From: Lichenostomus cassidix
Lineage: Eukaryota > Chordata > Aves > Passeriformes > Meliphagidae
Assembly: GCA_008360975.2 (NCBI GenBank)
Contig: CM039182.1
Coordinates: forward strand, 28,772,566-28,836,565
Length of the DNA stretch: 64,000 bases
Direction: 5' to 3'
In this document: piece by piece, positions 36,101 to 48,980 of the stretch
Position numbering within the stretch: position 1 is the stretch's first letter
How the letters are laid out: each line of letters starts with the position of its first letter
Notes under the pieces: model-generated
The model's input: the letters and a program-made list of their open reading frames with translations, nothing else
Databases searched by the model: none
What the model was told of the DNA's origin: nothing
Program-made: the position numbers and the translations under genes

Positions 36101-39100
36101 GCTGAAATTTTCTCCTGTTAAAATAGCAGATGAACATGTAAGCAAGGCCTTTTATAATTAAAAATGCTGAAAGAATTCAGGTTATCTCTGTATTCCATAA
36201 GAAATTCTGTAGTTAGGAACCACTGACCATGCCCCACAGATCTGTTAAAAAAAAAAAAAGAAAGGTTTCTGAAGGTCTCTGAAAGGTTTTCTTGTCTTGA
36301 TTTCAAATTTTAAAGCTGTAGTTTTTAATATTGTATTTAATTCAAAATATGAAACAATTTGACAAGAAATATCAAAGTATTGAATTCTGGAAATAGGGAA
36401 GAAAATCATGCAGCAGCACCAAAGCCCCTTTTCATTTCCCAACACAAGGCGTTCTTTCCCTTAGTGCTTCATTCCTTCATTTTGGTGCTTTGTCATGCTG
36501 CTCCATTCCTTCACTTGACTTTTCTCCCTAAAGTGCCTCTGGCATGCTCAAAGTGACAGTGACAGATAGACAGTACCTTATGCCCATGCACAGTGGCTGT
36601 GCAAAAGGTAAAAATATATTTTCATAAGCTTTATCTCTTTTAGCAATCATAGCAAAATGCATTCATTATTCTGTTTTTCCTCTTCTCTCATCTACTCCAG
36701 TAAATGTGAAACCTTAGGATGTGTAGAGACTTTCACATTATCAGAGCCTACTTGGTCGTGATTTCTTTCTGATGTCTTCAGAACATGTAATTTCATTGTG
36801 ATTTTCCCTTAAAATGCTATTTGACTTGAGAACTATTTTGTGTTTATGAAGAATCAACATCAAGTTTAATGAATGCACTGTAGACCAAGTATTTCCGACT
36901 GTATGTGGAATTTTGCTCTACTATACACTCTCTGACATAGCACACTGACAGTAACTGGGCTCCATGAGTAAAAGGCAATGTGCCTTTCTCATCCTCTGAG
37001 AAAAAAGATCCATTACTTATAGCTATGAATATCTTACACATTTGTCAGTTCCAAAGATTTTTTTAATTCTAATGCTGTGAAAGCTTCTAGGTTTTGAAAA
37101 ATATCTTTCCATGATAAAACTCTAGGTGCTAAACATTAGAAATCAATTATAATCTTCACAATCTGCATTCAAAGATCATGACAATATTATTCATATTTTA
37201 GCTGTGAGGAAGGTTATATCTGTATATCCTATCCAGAATTATTACAATTTATTTCTGCTATATCTGCTTCTCATCCAGTTTTGAGACTCTCATGATAAAT
37301 CTCTAGTTTTGGTGGATAATTTGTTTTTTTATAAAGCATATTAGAGGGCACATGACAAGAATCTCTCTTAAATGAAATTTGTTGTGATGTATTGCAATAG
37401 TAACTCAGCACTTTGGGAGGCAGTAAGGAGAGTGTACACACTACTGAGACACTGCATAGCAAAGAGTGCTCCACTTGCCACACTGCGCCAGCCCAAGGTT
37501 TTCAGGCAGCTCTGTTTATTACCTGCTCCCCTTCCTGCTCCACCAAAAACCTATGGTGTAACCAGAGATCCTAGCCCAAAGAGGGTAATGGGACATGATG
37601 ACATCTGTCAATGAAATAATGCAAAACAGATTACATTTTAACATGTTATTTGTTCTATGCCACAGAAGGAAATATTAAAATAAAGCCCAAACTACAAACT
37701 CCCAGCTGAGGGAATTCCCAGTTTCTTTTGCAGCCATGCTTTTTGAGTTTTGAATGTTTTACAAAGTTTACAGGAAATGCTGATGAAGATAAAAATTGCT
37801 TTTGGTTGTTAGTTATCAGCAAATATTTCACAGAGGGGGTGGGTAGATGCTGAATGAAAAGAGAATTTTTAAAAAGGGGAAAATATATTTTCAATTAACT
37901 CTAATATTTTTCTGATTTCTGATTTCAGCTGGCACTTCTTTACCCTTAGGCAAGGTGCTATAGGATTATTATGATGATGCTTTGAAATACTTAATTTTGG
38001 TCAAGTTCTTAATTTTTTAACCTCAGAAGAAAACCCAGCAACATCCTTCCAAACACAATGCTCTCAATCCAGAAGAAAAATGAGTACTAACACAGTAGGT
38101 GGTCTTCCCACTGAATTGCTATCAATGCCTGCACCATCTGGGTTTTCCTTGGAGGCCTCGTATCCAAGAACTGACAAGACCCAACCTTACTTAATTTATG
38201 AGACAAGATCATAGCCAGTGATGATGTGAGTGCAAGTGTGTATGGTAACATTTGGGAGGTTTACTAATATTATATAAAACAACTGGTGTATAAGGAGGAT
38301 TTTAGGGTCATTATAACACCTTTATGGTGCTCTGTGTCACTGAACTTTCGTGGCCTATTCAGTTTACATTCTATGTGCCTGGGAAAAGAACCTAGTGAAG
38401 AAAGCAAGATTTCATTTCTTTGTTGGAAATAATACAAAAGCTTTATTTACTACACATGGATTATGTTTTGAAACTCTAGTATGTGCACAATTTTTTTTCG
38501 CTTCCATGACATACAAAAGCAATAGTGCTAGAGTTGTTGCCCACCAAAATCAGAGTTCATGCAGAATTAAACAATATTTTTGTGTCAAAAAACGTACCTT
38601 TTTAGTGAAATTTAATTTCATACTATTTAGGATTTAATTTTATACAATTTAGAATTTAACAGAGAAAAAATCATGTTTAAAGGACTCTAAACAATAAAAT
38701 TATATTTTTAAACCCTGAAACAACACATGTAGAAGAACATAAATTACAAAAAGAAGTATATATTTATAAAGAACTATAAATGATAACTAAGAGCATCAAG
38801 CTTTTCAAATCTCTGAATAGTACATCTGAGCCATCAATATCAAATAAAAGTCAGAAAGAAAATAATATATTTCATGATTAATAATTTCTAAACCAGTAAC
38901 ACAAACTAGAAAAGTTGTGGAAAACCTAGTTCAGAAGTTCATATCCAGGTTTAATACAAGCTGAGATGAATTACAAGTCATTGTAGTCCTGACCTCCTAC
39001 TCCCTCACAAATTTTTCATAATACTAAAAGTTTTTGTTTCAACTCTTTTATAGTTAGTAATTTGGCTTCTTTCTCAAAGAAGCATTTTTCTACTAAAGTA

Positions 39101-39589
39101 GATATTGCTCACCAGTTTCTTTTTTTTCTTCGTTATTTTGTCATTTTAATTATTTTGATTTCTTTCCTTTTTTCAGTAAAAAGGTCCACTATGCAGACTT
39201 TCACAGTTCCCTAGAATCTGCAATAAAGAGACAAGATATGAAACTTTGTAGCCAGTATCCAGCAACAACGGGCACGTTTCCCCCTAATTTCCTCTTAAAA
39301 TCAAAAATGCATCTGGCCTGTCTAGACAAAGACACAGGATTAAGACTTCAGGCACCCAACTTAGGAGCACTAGATCTCATAAAGAGAGGATAGAGGAAGG
39401 ACAGGCTCTGTACTGACTACAATTTCATGGTGAGACTTCCCTAGAATTCCACCAGGCTTCAAGCTGTGAGAAACAGCTGTAAAACCTACTGAGTCAGTGT
39501 TGCTAGAAATAATGTTGATGGCAATATAAATACTGAGAATCTCCATGAGAAGCACTGCCACCTGCTCCCGGGCAGCTACTCTCAAGCGC
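33181..39589. other. AT-rich non-coding stretch, no gene recognised
   Basis: Contains two low-grade exon candidates (33187-33248 plus strand, 35902-36030 minus strand) treated as findings, and a (TA)n microsatellite at 35351-35372. The minus-strand frame of 158 codons at 33801-34277 is the longest in the window outside GC-rich DNA. It is not recognised and shows no splice or start context, so it is not called. No RNA gene or identifiable repeat was seen otherwise. Confidence 0.5.
35351..35372. repeat. (TA)11 microsatellite
   Basis: Eleven uninterrupted TA dinucleotides. Likely length-polymorphic. Confidence 0.9.
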
Positions 39590-40205
39590 TCCTTCTTGAG
39601 GGCAGCTGCCCAGACAGCATGGCTTTAGGAAACCCAGGTTCTACCTTATGGACCTGATCTCCTTCTGTGACAACACGACCCACCTAGTGGATGAGAGAGA
39701 GGCTGTGGATGTGTCTACCTGAATTTTAGTAAAGTCTATGTCACCATCTCCCACAGCATTCTCCTGGAGAAACTGGCTGCTCATGTTTTAGATGGGTACA
39801 CATTGCTGGGTAGAAAACTGGCTGGATGGCTGGTCACAGAGAGAGGTGGTGAATGGAGTCACATCCAGCTGGCAGCCAGTCACTGGTGGTATTCCCCAGG
39901 GCTCAGTGTTGGTTGGGGCCAGCACTGTTTAATATCCTTATCAATAATCTGGATGAGGGGATTGAGTGCCCACTCAGCCAGCCTGAAGATGACACCCAAT
40001 TGGGTAGGAATTTTGATCTATTGGAGGGCAGGAAGGCTCTGCAGAGGGATCCGGATGGGCTTTATCAGTGGGCTGAGGTCAGTTATATGAGGTCCAACAA
40101 AGCCAAGGGCCAGGTCCTGCACTTTCATCACCATAACCCCACGCAGTACTACAGGGTGGGGGCAGAATGGCTGGAAAGCTGACCAGTGAAAAAGAACTGG
40201 GGTGC
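39590..40205 (+). mobile_element. CR1 LINE fragment, ORF2 reverse-transcriptase region
   Basis: The plus strand encodes, with frameshifts, the central-to-late reverse transcriptase of CR1. The [18 protein letters not shown] region (about 39760-39815) is followed by [18 protein letters not shown], then a DDTQLG block that matches the usual ADDTKLG catalytic motif with the preceding residues changed. A thumb-like stretch follows ([15 protein letters not shown]) and then EWLES. The frame is broken at several points, so no enzyme is made. Unlike a standard CR1 copy, which is cut at the 5' end and complete at the 3' end, this one stops at about 40205 without the 3' portion. Confidence 0.9.
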
Positions 40206-42137
40206 TACTCAAGCTACACTATTAAAAGTCATTGGAATAGAAAGCAAAGCTTCTGTGAGATATTTTCTTTACCTAAGAATTCATAATCAAATGTAAATTG
40301 TTTAACCATTTTAAAATCGACAAGACTTGTAAACCCACAGCCAAAGACCATACAAATTCAATCATACATTTTCAGGAAGAGGTTTAAGCAGGAAGGCTGT
40401 TCTATCATTCAGAGAAGAAAGCAATACATAAACATGGTGTTCACCTTTTCATGTGCAGGTACAAAACAGGGTAAGGAAATAATTTTGAAAATCACAGGGT
40501 TGTTTTAAAAAGAAAGTCAAATGCAGTTCCCGTTACTGAAAATACATCTGTGCATTATGGCTATCATATCTATGTTGCAGAGAGAGTTGCATTATGTAAA
40601 TTCATATTCCTTCCTTTTGCTTCAGTCCCAGACTGATTCAGACATATGGTTTGCAGAATGCTTGCAACTGTCTCATTTTTGGCACTTCAAATACAGGAAG
40701 CAATATGTTATTTGTATATTCTGTTAGGGACTAATACAATACAAAGCCCACTGAAACAGCTCAACTTTGGATCATACCCTTCAATTCTCTCCTGACTAGT
40801 CTACATTGTTTCCTGAAAAAGCATCACAGAATTTTTTGCAAAGGTAGTTTGACAGCTGCTCTACTGGTTATTACTAGTCTTTTCCTGCATTGTTCTGCAC
40901 TTACCCAGCAATTTTTTCCCATTGCCTCCGTGTTAGGCTCCAGACCTGATCTCAGTGTAGACAACACTAATCTTTCCATTACTTCATTACAAACGGTTTA
41001 GATTGGAAACCAAGTCTGCTCTCCAGGGTGAGAAGTGATTTGCGTGACTTCCAACTACAGAGACTCCACTCTCCATCAGGACACTTGGATATCCTGCCAC
41101 ACCCTAGTTTCTGAGTACTTGTAGGAAAGCTATGGATGTGCTGTGTCAGCATGTTAGGCAGCAATGCTTGTAAAGACAAGACATAAAATATGTTTCTGTG
41201 ATTCAGTGTCAACAATGCTTATATGTCATTTCCAGTTACATTTTGTTCTAATATGGCTTACATTAGTTTCATTTAATCACAGGGGGTTTTTTGCCCTCCT
41301 TGTGTTTCAGAACCAGCAAAGTTGCCTTTCTAAAAATCTGGTTGATCACAAGGAACACAATGATACTGAATATTACACCTTAACCTTTTTAAGGAATACA
41401 CGTGGTCATTAATTTACTCTTTGTGAAAGGACACTTTTTTCAGTTCTGTCTTTCAAGATCTACAGTAAGGTCTTTTCTTCTAGGAAGAAAACAGGTTAAT
41501 AAATTATCCAAAGTCTGAGGTTTATTGGTCTTTTTTGTCATTCACCTCCAGTGGGAATTATAGCAAGGAACAGTTGCCCTTGTTAACCTGCAAACATTTT
41601 TCACTCAGTTAGGTCATTGCCTCTGGCTCAAGGGTCCAATTTTCCTTTCATTCATTAAGCACATTGGGAAGCGGAGTTCCTAACCCTTTCCAGTCTAAAT
41701 GTGGAACAATCATATCCCCTCACAATCAAGTGCCAATGTGCTGGGACCTTTACGTTTCGCTGTGATCTCTCAGTGACGCAAGTTTTTAACAATTGAAGGA
41801 TATTAAGTCAAAAAGTTGTTTTCTAATTGGAGGAGCTCAGGGGATTTCAAATAATGAACTCTTATAAACTGGAAGCTGGTACATGTGCCTTTCCAATTAT
41901 TTTTGTTTCAAATCAGGCAAGAGGGCACTGCTAATCTCAGAAAGCAGATTTCAGAAGTTCTACCTAAGAATTAAGGCCATGAAGCATAACAGTTGAGCAG
42001 GCATAAACCATGAATGCTTTGGGGAGATGAAATTACACAGTCTCATATGTCATTTTACTGGATGCTGTAACAGCTAAGGGACAATGTAATTCCAGATTTT
42101 AAAGTGTGTTTGATATAGCTAATTCACTACTATAAAG
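40206..42137. other. Non-coding segment between two collinear CR1 fragments
   Basis: No gene or identifiable repeat. Mixed AT-rich composition. It separates a CR1 piece lacking its 3' end (39590-40205) from one lacking its 5' end (42138-42535), in the same orientation and order. Confidence 0.5.
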
Positions 42138-42535
42138 ACAGGCTGAGACGGCTGAGGCTGTTCAGCCTGGAGAAGAGATGCCTGTGGGGAGACTTAGAGC
42201 AGCATTCCAGTACCTAAAGGAGGCCAACAAGAGAGCCAGAGAGAGGCTTTTTACAAGGCACTCCGCTAATAGAACAAGGGGTGATGGTTTCAAACTGAGA
42301 GTAGGTTTAGACATTAAGAAAAAATTATTTACTGTGGGGATATTGAGACACTGGTACATGTTGCCCAGAGAAACTGCCGATGCCCCATGCCTTGAAGTAT
42401 TCAAGGCCAGGTTGGATGGAACTTTGATCAACCTGGTCTAGTGAAAGATGTCCCTGCCCATGGCAGGGGAGTGGAACAAGGTGATCTTTAACATCCCTTC
42501 CAACCCAAAACATTCCGTGGTGACTTTATCATTCC
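42138..42535 (+). mobile_element. CR1 LINE 3' fragment
   Basis: Starts at the GCTGAGGCTGTTCAGCCTGG block (42151-42170) and runs through the ORF2 C-terminus. Segments such as RERLFTRHSANRTRGDGF, LFTVGILRHW and LEVFKARLDGTL are readable up to a stop at about 42441. It then covers the 3' UTR with TGCCCATGGCAGGGGAGTGG and CCCTTCCAACCCAAAACATT, ending near 42535. The 264-base frame is open, so divergence is modest. It cannot act alone because nothing upstream in ORF2 is present. Confidence 0.95.
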
Positions 42536-45500
42536 CTTTGGAGCATTCATAAAGAAAGAAGGGAGAATGAGGGTTTCCTATTGATAAAAGGCTTTGTTAC
42601 AGAGAATCTTTGAATGGATAAATGGTGGTTGCAGTCTAGTAATTAAGAGCCAAACACTTGAGTTCTTTATATACAGATGTCTCTATGCACGTCATTGACT
42701 TTGACAAAATATAATAAAAATTTTCTCTCTGCAATAAGTTAGCAGCAGGGTTTAAACAGGGCCAGCTCTAAAAGATAAGCAGAAAAATCACTAATCCTTT
42801 AAAGCAGTATAATTGGAGATTTTGTGAAGTATGATACTTTAAAACAGGAATGAAATAAACAGGGAACTTCTGTACAACTGATCAGAAAAAGCTTTGAGAC
42901 ATGGCAAAGGAGAAGACACCTGAGTGGAAGAAATGCCCAATATTTTGAATTTCACGTCATCTGATTTCTCCTCCTGCTTAGCACTTGGGAAAAAGTACAG
43001 GAAGGATTTCTTAGTAGGTCTATGTAATAGTTTCATGGCATAGTGGGGAGGGGTAAACTGGAAAAGTGTAGTTAGGACATGAGATAAGCACTGTATGAAC
43101 TATAATCTTGGCAATGGAGGATGAAGGAAAAGGGATGCAGGCTGCAGACTGAGCAGAGGGAAATAATACACAAGGGTCTGGATGTGTGGGATATATATAA
43201 CAGCTCAGCTACAGATGGAGGAAGAGAAAGGCTGACATTAACATTGGCATTAAACAGGAAAAGAAAAAAGAAAAGAGCTGATGGTTAGAGGCTGGCAAAA
43301 GAAAAGCTGCTGTGGGTTTTCATCTTGAAAATATTGAGCTTATTGTGGTCTGTATGAAGATTCCCAGAAAAGTTAGCAGGCATGTCAAGGGAAGTAGAAT
43401 ATTGTTCAGTGGGGAGAAATGGAAAGGGAAATTTGGGAATTATGTCTTGGCAAATTGTTGAAGAAATTGGAACTAAGTCAAATTTTCAGGGAGGTTCCCA
43501 ACGAGAGGGAAAGGAAAAACTGGTGCTTTTCAAAAACACACTCCTTCTGCTTCCTTGTTACTTGTGCAACTGGTGTGTCAAATGTCAACATTTTGTTATT
43601 TCTAAAAAGGACAGGAGCAATAAGTTTTGATTGAACCATGTGACTGCCTACATACAGACAGCATAAGTGAAGACTTCAGCTGGGTAATTAGCGTGTAGGG
43701 TAATTAGACACACATATTTCAGGATCTTTCCTGAATCAGTTATCCATGCAGGCAGGCTGCTTAGCACTTTTTATATGCTCAAAGGCTCAGAGCTAAGTAA
43801 GGCAGGAAACAGGTAAGCAAGAAAGTTGGTCACAAAATTTCAGAAGCGATTTTTATTTCTATTGGAATTTTTCAAAGTTAAATTCTTAAAGTTTACTTGC
43901 ATAAATACTTTTAAGTATATATGCAGAGAGGAAAACGGAGGGAAATCTGTATGAGTATACTTAGAGATAAAATTCCAATCTGTCCATATTGTGTCAGATT
44001 CCAGGTAGAGCATGATCCTGTTCAACTGTGTTTGCATCCAGTCTAGCAGAAGTCCCCCTGGGTGAAGCAGGAGCTAGAAGGAGTAGCTAGAGGATCCTTA
44101 CTACCCCACTTCCTGTCCCATAGGGTCCAGGGCAGGCAGACTTTTCTATGAGCTGGAGCTTCCCAAGGCTTGCAGACTACTACTGCTGACTCCAGAAAAA
44201 CTTCATTTTCTTCCTTTTCTTCCTTTTTTTTTTTTTTTAACCAAACATGAAATTCTTCCATACTGGAATGAAAACAAAGCTGCTCAAATTTGTATGTGTG
44301 TGGCAGATTTATGCTGGAGGAATTCAACTGACTCTCAGATGGTGATTGTTACAAAAGCCTGGGACATCAGAGATTCAAATTCTTGAAAGAATAGCTCTTC
44401 ATCCATACAAAAAGAAAAAAAAAGCTGAGTGGGGCCTACCTCTTTTTCTCCAACCTGGACCACAAATATTTTTCACTTATGTGTTGCCTCCAAAAGAAAC
44501 CAAACCAATCTGATATATTGTTAAAAGTTTCCATTTATACAGAACACCAAATTCTTTGGAAACTCCAGTGAAGTGTAGCTTTTTTGACTCCTGTACTCAA
44601 AATTATTTTGAGAGCTTGAAGGATGCCATGAGGCTAATGCAATTTTCCAAAGTTTTTCCTCCGAGTATGGATTTCAAGTAAAGCAGTCTGAAGACAGCCT
44701 TATTTCAAAGGGAATATCAAAGGGAATGAATTTCATTTTGTGTGAAAGAAACTAAATTTAGAAATATCAAAATAGTCTGTGGAGTAGGATTGCTGCTTCC
44801 TGCCCAGTTCGGATCATACACACAGGTGATACTGGAAACTCAAGGGTCTTGGCTAGAAGATAACTTGAATGATAGAGAAAGAATAATGTTACTGTCAGGT
44901 CTCATCCCAAAACCTGAAATGCTGTTGCTACACTTTCAATGTCACCAGTTCCTACAATTTTACTGCAAGTCTGTTGTTATGTGGTGGTGTTTCTAGAGGC
45001 CCAGCTTCTGGAAACTTGTAAAGATGTGTGAATTTAAGTACAATTTCCCCCTGTAGAATAGATTCAGGTTTGTCTTGGCCACAGAGAAAGGTTTAAAATC
45101 ATGAATCAAAATGCTCAACCATCACAAAGCAGGTGGAAAGTGCTCCTATTCCTTTCAAGTTCATTAATTTTGAGAAGATTTCTGAATTTCCAGACCCAAA
45201 TTCATAATCTTTGAGTGCTCAGGTTTGGCATATTTGATTTTTTTCTCCCACACAAGCAGATGCAAGCAAGTCACAAAAAAGGGCTGAATATGTCTAGTTA
45301 CAAGGCTCTGCCAAACCTTTTGTTTGCTGACAAGAGAAGCATTTTTGAAAGTCGGAAGCAACACTGAAAATCTTTGTCAGCTTTAAAAAAATCCAAGTTG
45401 CACCTCTGTATTCCAGCCCACACAGACTGAAATAATTTCTGAAATGGAGGTTGCAAGGGAAAGAATGTTTTTATATACATTTGTTAAAGCACTGAAATCC

Positions 45501-46044
45501 AAATGCAGTACTGATTCTTTACATTATAAGTCAATGTTACAAGACAAACTTTAATTCTGTGAGTGCATCTGATAATAACAGATTGTAATAGCCTATTCAG
45601 GAAGAAACACTTGTAGGTTAACTTCTTGATCGCATTGAGAAATTATTTAAGAAACACTGTAAAAGCTGTTTACGCTTTCCATGTATTATACATAAATATT
45701 TGTTTATGGAGCAACTGTGTGGTGCTTTGCCTTTGTCAGCAACTGGAAATTATTACTAATAACAAAATTTAGGGTTATAAATTCCATAACCCCTATCTGA
45801 CTCCACGCTGTACTTTCCAAGAAATTGCAAAGTGAGAACTCTGGCCTGGGCTTCAAGGAAGATTTATGCTGAGATACACAAAAGTGTGCTGTGAGAAGCT
45901 TGTTAAGTGCTTTCTGTACTCCACATTAGCCCCATCCCCACAGCCATGCAGAGGACACTGAAGCCTTACACAGAGGTGTGTTTACAATGTCATCCAGAAG
46001 TTTGAGACCATTTTTACAACTAGACCTAACCCCTACCATGCACT
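42536..46044. other. Non-coding stretch, no gene recognised
   Basis: AT-rich with purine-rich runs (about 43130-43320) and a pyrimidine tract at 44211-44240. 44060-44190 is GC-richer with no family resemblance. 45640-45790 has complex AT-rich sequence without simple repeats and is a possible conserved element. No RNA gene seen. Confidence 0.5.
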
Positions 46045-46275
46045 ACAGTATCACAGTATCACAGAATCACAGGATCATTTAGGTTGGCAAAGACCTCAAA
46101 GATCATCAAATCCAACCTTTGACTGATCACCATCTTGTCAACTAGACCATCACACTAAGTGCCACATCCAGTCATTTTTTGACCACCGAGGATGGTAACC
46201 ACCATCTCCCTGGGAAGTAATTTCCAATATATAAAACCCTTTCCATGAAAAATTCCTCCTCATTTCCAAGATTAT
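46045..46275 (-). mobile_element. CR1 LINE 3' fragment, antisense
   Basis: Read on the minus strand this is the 3' end of a CR1. On the plus strand it opens with tandem ATCACAG repeats (46049-46070), the reversed terminal 'ctgtgattctgtgat' array of CR1. It continues with ATTTAGGTTGGCAAAGACCT (46077-46096), AAGATCATCAAATCCAACC, CACTAAGTGCCACATCCAGT and TCTCCCTGGGAAGTAATTTC, all standard reversed CR1 blocks. Similarity fades at about 46275. It is strongly 5'-truncated and carries only a short piece of the ORF2 end. Confidence 0.9.
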
Positions 46276-48014
46276 TCCTGCTGCCCAAATCATTATATCT
46301 CATCAGTCTTCTCTGTCATCCAGTTCAAACTTCTCCTTTCACTAAGGACCCAAGCCCATGAGCTAACAAGCTCTGTGGGCACTACTGTCACATAAATACC
46401 CTTACTAGACACAAACTTTATCCTCCACTCATATTTCTGAGTTTGACCATCAGTACACTGCATTGGAAAGTTTAATTTCAATTAACACCTGTTCCACAGC
46501 AAAGAGCATAAAGACTGAAATGTGTATTTGGGACATGTTAGCAACCAGTTTAAAGACTTAAGGGTGAGCCAAAATGGAGCATAATCAGAAACATTCCTTC
46601 CTCATATTCCAGATAACAATAGCAGACATTGACCAGATACTTGGGTACTAACAGAAAGGCTTAGAGAAAAAGCAATTTTGTAATCTTTTTAGACATCAGG
46701 TCTGAGCACATTACCTTGTCAGGTGAAAGATTAGTGTCATCTTAAACAGTAGGCTAAGTAAATGAGCTCAGGAAAGTATTCTTGGTGTTCTGCTGGATGG
46801 CAAGGTTATTTTTTTCAATAAGCACAAATCCCAAACCTAAAAGTTATCCCAGAAAAATTAGTAGAGTATTTGGCCCATTGTTAGATACTATGCTTAGCAG
46901 TCTCTAACACAGGACAATACCCAGTGGATTTTGAGGGTTCAGCTTTCTTCAAAACTATTTATTTTCTTCATACAAAAAAGGACAAAACAGAAGAAAACAC
47001 AGAGGCATGGGAAAGTAAGTTAGGCAGGAAACAAGTCTGTATTCACATTTGTTATCCAGAAGAAAAGTAGATTTGAAAACAAAAAAAGATACATATTTAA
47101 AAAGCTGAACATTTCATCTTAATTTTAATTAGTATTTATTCAGAGTCCTGTGGGAAAAGAATGACTGCCATATAACATATCTGATGCTGGAAAGCCCTTA
47201 ATATCCTCAAATTCATGTTGATTAAAGTAGGAAACATGGGAACAGAAGGTCCTATTTTGTGTTTTTTATTTACAATCTGGGCCATGGTTTGATAATAGTT
47301 AAGTAAAACATTAGGGATTTTTTAATCATGTAAGAATTCCTAAGAGAAGAATCTTGTGAAGATTTATGTTTAAGGCTCAGTATGAGATGAACCTCATCTG
47401 CTTTAACTGATTGTGTGTGGGGTCAGTACACTTAAAGTCATGTCTTTTATAACAACTTTGTTGTAATATTTTTCTAGTTCACATCTAAGGACCAATAAAT
47501 GCAAATGCAGAGACTATAGTAGATGTGTCTCAGTTAATCTTACTTGTCATTGAAAATCAATTTCAGAGTAGTTCTGTCTTCAATTATATCACTTAAAAAT
47601 TAAAAGAGCAAAAGGTGGTTTATAGATTTAGAGTGCGAAGTAACTCAATTCATCGATATTCATTTTTACTTGTTATACTTCATGGGAACAAAGAGTAGTC
47701 TGAATTCTCATAAATCAACATAAAGTAAATGACATATGGACTGACTTTATGTCAGAATAAAAGTAAAAAATCACTACTTCTAGCTTCATCCATATTTCTT
47801 ACTACTTTCCTATCTGTAGGTACATCGAGTCCTAGCACTTTAGAAAGTCCTCCAGTGACAAATCATTCAGTAGTGAGCTTTTCCTCACTACTATGTAATT
47901 CCCCAAAAGATCTCTCACTGGTGTCAGAAATTATATCTGCTGGCCACTGTCATCAAAAAAAGGTGAATAAACTCTTCATAGTATTCCCTCCCTGAAAATT
48001 CCTTTGAGAAGAGA
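46276..48014. other. AT-rich non-coding stretch, no gene recognised
   Basis: Nothing identifiable on either strand. The open plus-strand frame at 47729-47995 (88 codons, serine-rich) has no recognisable domain or splice context. Confidence 0.5.
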
Positions 48015-48980
48015 GGCTATCTTAATAGAAGGCATCATCCCCAGTTATCTTCAACATCTTCATTAACAGCCTGGACACAGGACTTTAAGGAATACTAAGT
48101 AAGCTTGCTGAAAAGACTAAATCTGGAAATGCTGTCAACTCCCTCAAGAGCAGACAAGCCCTGCACAGAGACTTCAACATATTAGAGAGATGAGCAATCA
48201 CCAAGTGTATGAATTTCAACAAGGGCAAGTGCTGAATTCTGCACCTGGGATGGGGCAACCCTGGTAGTATGCATAGGCTGGGGAATGAGAGGCTGGAAAG
48301 CAGTGCCACAGAAAGAGACCCAGGGGTCCTGGTTGAAGGAGAGCTGAGTCAGCAGTACCCTGGCAGCCAGGAGGGCCAACCCTGTCCTGGGGTGCATCAG
48401 GCACCGCACTGCCAGCTGGGCAAGGGAGGGGATTGTCCTGCTCTGCTCTGCACTGGGGCAGCCTCACCTCGAGTGCTGGGGGCAGCTTTGGGTGCCACAA
48501 TATAAAAAAGACATTAAACTACTAGACAGTATCTAAAGGAGGGCCATGAGGATGGTGAAGGTTCTGGAGGGGAAGCTATATCAAGAATGGCTGAGGTCAC
48601 CTGGAGCAGAGGAGACTGAAGGGAGATCTCATCGCAGTTACAACTTCCTCATGAGGGGAAGAGGAGGGGCAGGTACTGTTCTCTTCACTGTCATGATCAG
48701 TGGCAGGACTCAGGGAAAGAGTATGAAGCTGAGTAGGATAGATTCAGGTTGGATATTAGAAAGAAAATTCTTCACAGGGTGGTTGAGCACTGGCACAGGC
48801 TTCCCAGGGAAGTGGTCACAGTATTAAACCTGTCTGAGTTCAAGAAGTGTTTGGACAACACTCTCAGGCACATGTTGTGATTCTTGGGGTGTCCTGCACA
48901 GCACCAGGAGTTGGACTCAGTGACCCTGATAGGTCCCTTCCAACTTAGCATTTCCTGTGATTCTATCATTTCTATTGGCA
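48015..48980 (+). mobile_element. CR1 LINE fragment with 3' tail shared with the SINE
   Basis: The longest CR1 in the window, about 970 bp, plus strand. It begins in the late reverse-transcriptase region (TTCATTAACAGCCTGGACAC at 48058-48077). It continues through the blocks for ALHRDFNILER-like and EFNKGKC-like segments, the ERDPGVLVE block (about 48317-48345) and the 3' part of ORF2 (TGGCACAGGCTTCCCAGGGA at 48791-48810). It ends with GTCCCTTCCAACTTAGCATT and GTGATTCTATCATTTCTATT (48933-48976). The frame is interrupted repeatedly. The terminal 70 bases resemble the tail of the SINE at 19814-19955, which places this copy in or near the CR1 group that mobilises that SINE. Confidence 0.9.

Noticed and set aside
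39853..40182. 109-codon plus-strand frame
   Set aside because: Fragment of CR1 reverse transcriptase with the catalytic neighbourhood altered and no start. Listed as a mobile element instead.
42178..42441. 87-codon plus-strand frame with a clear family resemblance
   Set aside because: It is the C-terminus of CR1 ORF2 within a 5'-truncated LINE, not a host gene.
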